Assembly: GCA_963819755.1 (NCBI GenBank)
Contig: CAWFXB010000001.1
Coordinates: 372,001 to 436,000 of the forward strand
Direction: 5' to 3'
DNA from: VRUE01 sp963819755
GTDB taxonomy: Bacteria; Actinomycetota; Thermoleophilia; Solirubrobacterales; 70-9
DNA: 64,000 nucleotides
The notes beneath the pieces are model-generated. The model worked only from the letters and a program-made list of their open reading frames with translations. It had not been told where the DNA came from and ran no database searches. The first letter of the stretch is position 1. Every line of letters starts with the position of its first letter. Below are positions 43,623 to 50,367 of this stretch, piece after piece. The translations under genes and the position numbers were made by a program.

Positions 43623-44983
43623 GGCTCGGCCGGGCTGGGGGCGGGTACGGGCGTGCGCGGCTCGGCGACAACGCGGCCACGCTTGTCCGGGCTGAAGGAG
43701 ATCGCGCTGCGCCGCGCCCGCTCGGAGTCGGAGTCGGCGGGGCACAGCTCGACCTCGCTCAGCACCGTGCGCAGCACCCGCTTCATCTCCAGTTCGGCGT
43801 AGCTGGCGGCGAGGCAGCGCCGCGTGCCACCGCCGAAGGGGATCCAGGTGTAGGTGCCGGGGGACTGTCCGAGGAAGCGCTCGGGCAGGAAGTGGCGTGG
43901 GTTGGGGTAGATCTCCTCGTTGCGGTGGATCAGGTAGACGCAGGGGGCGACGGTGGTGCCGGCGGGCAGCTCGTAGCCGCCCAGCTCGATCGGCTCCAGC
44001 AGGCGGCGGACCACGACCGGCACCGGCGGGCAGAGCCGCAGAGTCTCCTGCACCACGGCGTCCATGTAGGTGGTCTCCTCGCCGGCGACGACCTCCGCCT
44101 GCAGCCTCGCCAGCTTCTCCGGGTGGCGCAGCAGCCGCTCGAACACCCAGGCCAGCGAGGAGGAGGTCGGCCCATCGGTGAGCAGCGTCATCAGTTCGTC
44201 GCGCATCTCCTCGTCGCTCAGCGGCGAGCCGTCCTCGTAGCGCGCCTCGATCAGGATCGAGACGATGTCCTGTGGGCTGCTCTCGCCCGCGCGCCGCCGC
44301 CTGTCGACCTCCTCCAGCAGGGCCGCTTCGACCGGCGCCATCGCGGCGCGGAATCCACCGCTGCGGGCGAGCCACCTTGGCCCCAGTGCCGCCGCCATGC
44401 TGAGGCGCCGCGGCTCGTTGAGCGCCGCGGTCAGCTCGTGCAGCAGCGTGCGCATGCGCCCGAGCCGGCCCTCATCGTCGGGACCGAAGACCGAGCGCAT
44501 GATCACCTCCTGGGTGATCGCCTGCATGTGCGGCCAGAGCTCGAACGGCTCGCCGGCCGGCCAGTTCCGCACCCGGCTGCGCGTCACCTCGGCCATCATC
44601 TCGGCGTCGGCCCCCATCCGCTTGCCGTGGAAGGGCGGCAGCATCAGGCGCCGCCGGGTCATGTGCCCGGGTTCCTCCAGCAGCATCACCGAGCGTGGGC
44701 CAAGCACGGGCAGCAGCAGCGGGTTGGCGAGGGCGACGCCGAGGCTCCCGGCCGGAGCGGTGAAGACCCGTTTGACATCCTCGGGGTCGCAGAGGAAGAC
44801 CCACGTTCCCGAGTGCAGGATGCGCAGGGTGAAGGTGTCCCCGTAGCGCTCCTGGCAGCGCTTCATGAGCGGATAGGGCCGCCGCGCCCAGCCAACCGCC
44901 TGCAGGGCGCTGGGCATCCGCGGGCCCGGGGGCAGCCCCGCGCCGCCCCCGGTCCTGCGGATGTCTCTCCCATCTCCCTTCAT
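43595..44983 (-). CDS. Cytochrome P450
   Basis: This 462-residue soluble P450 has the ExxR pair in ETLRLCPP, the PERF region LPERFLGQ and the heme-binding loop FGGGTRRCLAA with Cys 390 as iron ligand. The I-helix reads LLTDGPTSSS (residues 268-276), so the usual acid-alcohol pair ([DE]T) is replaced by Thr-Ser. Proton delivery would have to work differently. The heme loop has Ala where Gly is usual two residues after Cys. The start overlaps the chorismate-mutase-like stop as ATGA. Confidence 0.88.
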   Translation of the reverse strand: MKGDGRDIRRTGGGAGLPPGPRMPSALQAVGWARRPYPLMKRCQERYGDTFTLRILHSGTWVFLCDPEDVKRVFTAPAGSLGVALANPLLLPVLGPRSVMLLEEPGHMTRRRLMLPPFHGKRMGADAEMMAEVTRSRVRNWPAGEPFELWPHMQAITQEVIMRSVFGPDDEGRLGRMRTLLHELTAALNEPRRLSMAAALGPRWLARSGGFRAAMAPVEAALLEEVDRRRRAGESSPQDIVSILIEARYEDGSPLSDEEMRDELMTLLTDGPTSSSLAWVFERLLRHPEKLARLQAEVVAGEETTYMDAVVQETLRLCPPVPVVVRRLLEPIELGGYELPAGTTVAPCVYLIHRNEEIYPNPRHFLPERFLGQSPGTYTWIPFGGGTRRCLAASYAELEMKRVLRTVLSEVELCPADSDSERARRSAISFSPDKRGRVVAEPRTPVPAPSPAEPWQPSPIYS

Positions 44984-45291
44984 GCGTCCCCGCCCTCTGA
45001 GGAAGTCTCGAGTGCCGCCATCAGCTCGTCCTCCTCCTTGCAGGTGGCGGCGATCAGCAGCTCGAAGAGGTCGACCGCGAACTCGGCGGGCAGCTTTGCC
45101 TCCTCGCCCCGCGCCAGGTAGCGCTCGCGCACGGCGACGACCCTGTCGGGCTGCATCATCGGGATGTCGTGCGCGCGCTTGTAGCGGGCGATGTCCCGGC
45201 AGACCTCGAAGCGCTCGCCGAGCAGGCGGGCGATCTCGTCGTCGAGCCCGTCGAGGCGGCGGCGGTATGGATCCAGCCCGTTCTGATTCAC
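44980..45291 (-). CDS. AroQ-type chorismate mutase-like protein (PapB-like)
   Basis: This 103-residue all-helical AroQ mutase starts at GTG 45291, overlapping the amidohydrolase stop as GTGA. It shows YRRRLDGLDDEIARLLGERF, ARYKRAHDIPMMQPDRV and VRERYLARG. The MMQP segment, instead of the more usual acidic RE pattern, recalls PapB-type 4-amino-4-deoxychorismate mutases. With the aminodeoxychorismate synthase in the same operon, the likely product is 4-amino-4-deoxyprephenate. The PapB assignment rests on context plus this motif. No prephenate-dehydrogenase-like PapC is in the window. Confidence 0.8.
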   Translation of the reverse strand: MNQNGLDPYRRRLDGLDDEIARLLGERFEVCRDIARYKRAHDIPMMQPDRVVAVRERYLARGEEAKLPAEFAVDLFELLIAATCKEEDELMAALETSSEGGDA

Positions 45292-46265
45292 GCCGCCAGC
45301 ACCTCCTCGACCGGCTCGTCGAGCAGCCCAGCGGCGAAGGCGTAGCTGCAGGCGGCGAGGGAATGCAGGGCGTAGCCGCCCTCCTGGACGATGCAGACCG
45401 GCAACCCCGAGGCCGCCAGCAGGCGGCCGATCTGGGCGAAGATCGTCGGCGAGAAGCCCCAGCCTCCGTGCGGGTCGCCCTCGACCGTGTCGTAGCCGAG
45501 CGAGACGACCAGGGCCTCGGAGGTCTTTGCCAGGGAGTCGATCGAGCGGGCGACCGCGTCCAGATAGGTCGCGGCGTTGGGGCTGCCGGTGAACTCGACC
45601 ACCCGTTCGCGCTCGCTGCTCGGGGTCACCGTCCGCGCGGCGACGTTGGTCACCGGCCAGGCGTGCAGCGAGTGCAGGCTGGCGCCGTCCATCTTGGCGA
45701 CGATCGCCGCGGTGCCGTTCGGGTAGTGCAGGTCGAGGTCGAGGATGCCGACCGGCCCGAGGCCGCCCTCGCGTAGGGTCAGCGCCGCCGCCGCGGCCGA
45801 GTTGAGGTAGCAGTAGCCGGCGAACCAGTCGGGCCCGGCGTGGTGGCCGGGCGGGCGGCAGAGCGCGTAGGAGAAGCGCGCCCCGCCGACCAGGCGCGCC
45901 GCCGCGGTGATCGCCGTGCGCACGCCCTCGTGGGCGGCGGCGACGAGGCCGGCGCAGACGGGGATGTCGGGCGGCAGCCCCGGCGCCGCCAGCTCCGGCA
46001 TCACCACCGGCTCCTCGGAGCGGATCTCGCGCAGCGTCTCCAGGTAGCTGTCGTCGTGCAGCTCGGCCAGCGTCTGCTCGACCTCCGCCGTCGCCGCGTC
46101 GGCGTCGGCGGCCCGCACCCGCGCGTGACAGACCAACCCGTTGCGCACCTCCGTCATCCGCCGCCGGTCGTCCATGCCGGGCAGCTTGCGGCCGCCTTCG
46201 AGGATCCAGGGGGCGCCGTTGCGATGGCCGCCGCGCTGCTCGATCATCAACAGCTCCTCGCTCAT
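45288..46265 (-). CDS. Histone-deacetylase-fold amidohydrolase (acetylpolyamine-amidohydrolase-like)
   Basis: This 325-residue arginase/deacetylase-fold enzyme has the His pair in RPPGHHAG (141-142), zinc ligands in DLDLHYPNGT (Asp 178, His 180) and GYDTVEGDP (Asp 259), and the catalytic Tyr in QEGGYAL (298). All catalytic residues are present. It would remove an acyl group, probably acetyl, from an amine. The GNAT of the same operon could install that acetyl. ATG 46265 is also the left edge of the IS110 insertion; before the insertion it overlapped the GNAT stop as ATGA. Confidence 0.87.
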   Translation of the reverse strand: MSEELLMIEQRGGHRNGAPWILEGGRKLPGMDDRRRMTEVRNGLVCHARVRAADADAATAEVEQTLAELHDDSYLETLREIRSEEPVVMPELAAPGLPPDIPVCAGLVAAAHEGVRTAITAAARLVGGARFSYALCRPPGHHAGPDWFAGYCYLNSAAAAALTLREGGLGPVGILDLDLHYPNGTAAIVAKMDGASLHSLHAWPVTNVAARTVTPSSERERVVEFTGSPNAATYLDAVARSIDSLAKTSEALVVSLGYDTVEGDPHGGWGFSPTIFAQIGRLLAASGLPVCIVQEGGYALHSLAACSYAFAAGLLDEPVEEVLAA

Positions 46266-46291
46266 AGGAGAACCTCCCCCTCGTTCTTCTG

Positions 46292-46500
46292 AGATTGAGA
46301 GGCCGAGCGCAGCGAGGCCGTCGAAGATCCCGGGGAACGCATAGAGCCGACCCCCGCCGGGAGAGCGCCACGCTCGCTTGCCGCCTAGACGGCCCGCATG
46401 AGACCAGCGCCTCCCGGCGGTGCGAGGCGCCAGAAGCGCCAACAGGACGTGGTGCCCGAGAGCACCGCCCTATGAGCACGCGCAACGGCTCCTCGCGGCC
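46292..46500 (+). ncRNA. IS110 bridge RNA (target and donor guide loops)
   Basis: Loop 1 is closed by a 10-bp stem (46354-46363 with 46411-46420) extended by GCGC/GCGC and topped by GCCG/CGGC. CTCGCT (46373-46378) is on its 5' side and CATGAG (46397-46402) on its 3' side. These match the target left of the core and the complement of CTCATG right of it. Loop 2 has apical stem GGTGC/GCACC (46451-46466). ACAGGACGT (46442-46450) equals the element's right end 47750-47758, and CCTATGAG (46469-46476) complements its left end CTCATAGG. This is the target-loop then donor-loop order of IS110 bridge RNAs. The RNA ends are estimated. Confidence 0.85.
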
Positions 46501-46536
46501 GGCGATCAGCCGAGATGAATCGACCGAGGAGGAAGC

Positions 46537-47748
46537 ATGGCAGGAACGAGGACCGCGGGAATCGACTGGGCCAGCGAGGCCCACGAGGTGTGCATCAGTG
46601 AGGAGGGAAAGGTGGCGGAGCGCTTTTCGGCGAGCCACGACGAGCGTGGGATCGCAGAGCTGGCGCGCAGGCTGGTACGGCTTGGGGTTGCCCGGGTCGC
46701 GATCGAGCGACCCGATGGAATCCTGGTCGAGCGGCTCTTGGCCGCCGGCCTTCGGGTCTTGGCGATCCACCCCAACCAGGTCAAGGCGGCGCGCCCGCGC
46801 TTTGCGGTCGCCCACGGCAAGTCCGATCGCTTCGACGCCTACGTCCTTGCGGAGCTGGCTCGCACCGACGTCCACCGCTTCCGAGCGCTGGTCCCCGACA
46901 GCGATGAGACCAAGGCGCTGCGGGCCTTGACACGGGCGCGGGAGGATCTGGTCGGAGTCAGGGTGGAGCTCGCCAACCAGCTGCGGGCGCAGCTTCAGGC
47001 CTTTTGGCCCGGTGCCCTGATCTTCGACGACGTCGACAGCGGGATCTCCCTGGCGTTCATCGCTCGCTACCCGGGCCCCGAAGACGCCAAGGGCCTTGGC
47101 GCCAAGCGGATGGCCGCCTTCCTCGCCCGCCGCGGCTACAGCGGTCGCACCGACCCGGCCGAGTTGGTGGAGCGAGTCAAGGCTGCTCCCCAGGGGACCG
47201 CCGGTGCGGCGGAGCGCGAGGCTCGTCGCGGAGCGGTGCTCGGCCTGGTTGCCGCTCTTGAGCCGATCGTCGCCAAGATCGCAAAGCTCACAGTCCAGAT
47301 CCGCGAGCGCCTCGCTGCCCATCCCGACGTGGAGATCTTCCGGCCGCTGTTCCGCGATGCCAAGACGGCGATCTGCCCTGCCACCCTGATCGCCGAGCTC
47401 GGGGACTGCCGAGGGCGCTATCCCACCGAGGCTGCACTCGCCGCTGACGCCGGCATGAGCCCCGTCGCCCTGGAGTCGGGAAAGCTGCGGGTGGCCACCT
47501 TCAGAAGGGCCTGCGACAAGCGCCTGCGACTCGCTGTCGCGACCCTTGCCGACTCCACCCGCCATTGGCATCCCTGGGCCGGAGAGGTCTACCGGCGGGC
47601 ACGAGCCAGGGGTCAGGACCATCCCCACGCCATCCGAACGCTCGGCCGGGCCTGGCTTCGGGTTCTCTGGCGCTGCTGGCAGGACCGCGTCCCCTATGAC
47701 TCCACGCTCCATGGCAACTTTCGCCAGGCGGAACTGGCTGGGGGTTGA
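46537..47748 (+). CDS. IS110-family transposase (bridge-RNA-guided recombinase)
   Basis: This 403-residue transposase starts at ATG 46537 after GAGGAGGAA. The N-terminal RuvC-like DEDD domain shows D10 in GIDWAS, E57 in AIERPDG, and D97 and D100 in HGKSDRFDAYV. A coiled-coil middle follows, then the C-terminal Tnp domain with ELGDCRGRYPTEAALAADAG and the catalytic Ser of LESGKLR. It is full length with no stop or shift, so the element may be active. It is coded opposite to the operon it interrupts. Confidence 0.94.
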   Translation: MAGTRTAGIDWASEAHEVCISEEGKVAERFSASHDERGIAELARRLVRLGVARVAIERPDGILVERLLAAGLRVLAIHPNQVKAARPRFAVAHGKSDRFDAYVLAELARTDVHRFRALVPDSDETKALRALTRAREDLVGVRVELANQLRAQLQAFWPGALIFDDVDSGISLAFIARYPGPEDAKGLGAKRMAAFLARRGYSGRTDPAELVERVKAAPQGTAGAAEREARRGAVLGLVAALEPIVAKIAKLTVQIRERLAAHPDVEIFRPLFRDAKTAICPATLIAELGDCRGRYPTEAALAADAGMSPVALESGKLRVATFRRACDKRLRLAVATLADSTRHWHPWAGEVYRRARARGQDHPHAIRTLGRAWLRVLWRCWQDRVPYDSTLHGNFRQAELAGG

Positions 47749-47759
47749 CACAGGACGTC

Positions 47760-48215
47760 TCATGACAGGAGCCGCCGCATCCTCGGCCCCAGGGGCGCGA
47801 AGTCGTTCTCGCGGTAGAAGCGTTCGGTGGCGTCGAGCCCGGCGAAGCTCTCCTGCGGCAGGCCGACCTCCAGCCGCGGCACACCGACATCGGCCGCCCG
47901 CCGGACCAGGGCGAGGACCAGCTCGCGGCCGAGCGCCCTGCCACGCCAATCCGGGTGGACCCAGAGATCCTGGATCGTGCCGTAGCGCCCGGGCACGTGG
48001 ATCGCGTACTGCCAGCTCGCGGCGAGGATCCCGACGATCGTCCCTTCGTCCTCGGCAACGAGCAGAGCGCCCGCGTCCTCGTCGGCGACCAGCGTCCGCA
48101 CCCCTTCCTCCAGCGCCGCGGTCGGGGGCCGCTCGCCGCCGAGCTCGATCAGCAGGGCTTCGACCGCGCTCGCCACCGCCGGCGCGTCGTCGGCAGTCGC
48201 CGCCCGCACGCTCAT
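47760..48215 (-). CDS. GNAT-family N-acetyltransferase
   Basis: This 151-residue GNAT starts at ATG 48215, overlapping the aminodeoxychorismate synthase stop as ATGA. Visible are the N-terminal VRAATADDAPAVASAVEAL, the beta4-alpha3 segment DLWVHPDWRGRALGRELVLALV with the acetyl-CoA loop RGRALG, and the C-terminal LDATERFYRENDFAPLG. It would acylate an amine. In this operon it may N-acetylate an intermediate or act as an aminoacyl transferase; the sequence does not decide. Its stop overlaps the IS110 right junction. Confidence 0.87.
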   Translation of the reverse strand: MSVRAATADDAPAVASAVEALLIELGGERPPTAALEEGVRTLVADEDAGALLVAEDEGTIVGILAASWQYAIHVPGRYGTIQDLWVHPDWRGRALGRELVLALVRRAADVGVPRLEVGLPQESFAGLDATERFYRENDFAPLGPRMRRLLS

Positions 48216-50367
48216 AGGACCCCGGCGGCCTCCGCCTGTGGCTCCAGCTCCACCGACCAGGCCTCCGGCGCGGCGCTGCCGGTGACCGCCTCGGCGATCG
48301 TCGCCATCGGCGCCCTCGCCTTGAGCAGGATCTCGTCGAACTCGTCCTCGGGGTCGGACTGCATGACGATCGCGCCGCCGGCCCCGATCGTCGTCCGGCC
48401 GGGTCGCATCACGATCGTACGGATGACGATGCTGAGGTCCATCGCGCCGTCGACCCCGAACCAGCCGATCGCCCCCGAGTAGACGCCGCGCGCCTCGTCC
48501 TCGAGGTCGTCGATGATCTCCATCGTGCGCTCCTTGGGCGCGCCGGTCATCGAGCCGCCGGGGAAGCAGGCACGGGCGCACTCCGCCGCGCTGCGGTTCG
48601 GGTCGAGCACACCGCTCACCGTGGAGATCAGCTGGTGCACCGTCGCGTAGTCCTCGACGATCATCAGCTCGGGGACGCCGACGCTGCCGACCTCGCAGAC
48701 GCGGCCGAGGTCGTTGCGCAGCAGGTCGACGATCATCAGGTGCTCGGCGTAGGTCTTCTCGTCTTCGGTCAGCTCGGCGCGCAGCGCCTCATCGCGCTCG
48801 AGGTCGGCGGAGCGCGACGTCGTGCCCTTGATCGGGCGCGCCTCGACCCGGCGATCGCGATCGACCGAGAGGAAGCGCTCGGGCGAGGAGCTGACGATCG
48901 CCATCTCGCCGAGCTTCAGGTAGGCGGCGAAGGGAGCCGGGTTGCGCCGCCGCAGCAGCCGGTAGAGGTCGAAGGGGTCGGGGCTGGCGTCGGTCGAGAT
49001 CTGGTCGGTGAGGCAGACCTCGTAGGACTCTCCGGCGGCGAGCTCGGCCTGGCTGCGTTCGATGTCGGCCAGGTACTGCCCGCGCCCGCGACCGCAGCGG
49101 AAGCTGACGTGGGAGTCGCCGGGGCCCTCGCTGAGGGCGAGCGGCGTCGCAGGCTCGGGCGGGCGGGCGATGATCTCGCGCACCGCCTCCTCGGCCTCGT
49201 CGAGCCAGATCTCGGCTTCCGCCTCGTCGCCATGGCAGAGCGCGACAACGTGCGTCCGTCTACGCACGTGGTCAACGGCGACGAGGCGGTTGGCGAGCAT
49301 CATCACTGCATCGGGCATGTCGGACCGATGCACGTTTGGCGACCCGCAGTCCGCCTTCAGCTCGTAGCCGAGATAGCCGACGAAGCCGCCCATCAGTCCG
49401 GGCGGCAGGTCGGCGGGGGTGGCTCGATCGCGTGCCCTGCGAGCCCGCGGTCGAGCAAGTCGAAGATTGAGGCGCGCTCGCTGCTCGCGCCGCCGGCGCC
49501 GTGCCGAGTTGCGATTCCGGACTCGACGTCGTATTCGAGCACGCAACGGCCGGGCCCGGCGCTGGTGCCGAGGAAGGAGCGCTGGGCGAGCCGCGTCGGC
49601 GCGTCGGCGCTGTCGAGCCAGAAGGCGTGCTCGGCGTCGCCGAAGAGGCGTTCGAAGAGCGCCTCGGTCGAGGGCTCGCCGGGGATCGAGCGCAGCCGCA
49701 GCTCGCTCTCGCCGCCGCTGCGGACGCGCCGCGCCACGCTGCGCGAGGGCGGTTGCAAGGGCCGCTTGGCGCCGCGCCAGCGCGGCGAGCGCTGCCGGCG
49801 GGCGAGGTCGTAGAAGTTCTCGACCAGCCTGGCGCCGTGCTCGGTGGCGATCGACTCGGGGTGGAACTGGACGCCCCACATCGGCCGGCGACGGTGTTCG
49901 ATCCCCATCACGACGCCGTCGTCGGCCCAGGCGGAGACGTTGCCGTCCGGGCCCATGTCGGTGATTGCCAGGGAGTGGTAGCGGACGACTGGGAAGTCCT
50001 GCGGGATGCCGGCGAAGAGCCCGTCCTCGGAGTGGTGGATGCGGCTGAGTCGCCCGTGCATCGCCTCCGGCGCGCTCGAGACCTTGCCGGCGAGCATCTG
50101 GCCGAGCCCCTGGTGGCCGAGGCAGATGCCCAGCACCGGGATCTCGCTGTAGCGGAGGATGTCGTTGCAGACGCAGAAGTCGTGCCAGCGCTGCGGGTTG
50201 CCGGGGCCGGGGGAGAGGACGATCGCGTCGAAGTCCCAGCGCGAGAGCGCCCGCCAGGAGACGGCGTCGTTGTCGACGACGATCGGCTGCTCGCCGCTGA
50301 CCCCGGCCAGCAGGTGGAAGACGTTGTAGGTGTAGGAGTCGTGGTTGTCGACGAGCAGGGTCCTCAT
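48212..50367 (-). CDS. Fused aminodeoxychorismate synthase (PabA-PabB/PapA type), frameshifted at 49415-49419
   Basis: The N-terminal glutamine amidotransferase (residues 1-190) has Cys 82 in GICLGHQGLG, with His 169 and Glu 171 in VQFHPES. The C-terminal chorismate-binding domain has PIKGTTSRS, LLRNDLGRVCEVGSV and FPGGSMTGAPKERTMEII. The Lys in PIKGT marks aminodeoxychorismate rather than anthranilate synthase. The halves are in different frames; a run of five Gs (49415-49419, plus strand) where six would keep the frame explains it. ATGA overlaps join it to both neighbours. With a PapB-like mutase beside it, a p-aminophenylalanine-type route is more likely than folate. Confidence 0.88.

Larger units (their letters stand above)
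46263..47760 (+). mobile_element. IS110-family insertion sequence, complete, 1,498 bp
   Basis: Boundaries come from comparing junctions. CTCAT is present at 46261-46265 and again at 47759-47763. Removing one copy plus the DNA between rejoins GNAT and amidohydrolase genes with an ATGA overlap like the other junctions of the operon. CT is therefore the likely core dinucleotide. The element has a 270-base non-coding left end, a single transposase gene and almost no right end (12 bases after the stop). There are no terminal inverted repeats, as expected for IS110. It is oriented against the operon. Confidence 0.9.

Noticed and set aside
44980..47949. A 989-codon minus-strand frame running through the IS110 region into the mutase gene
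   Set aside because: Only its last 104 codons (from GTG 45291) are a real protein. The rest is antisense to the transposase and out of frame with the amidohydrolase.
49400..49430. Programmed ribosomal frameshifting in the ADC synthase
   Set aside because: There is no slippery heptamer plus pseudoknot evident, and several unrelated genes in the window carry similar one-base shifts, so error or mutation is simpler.
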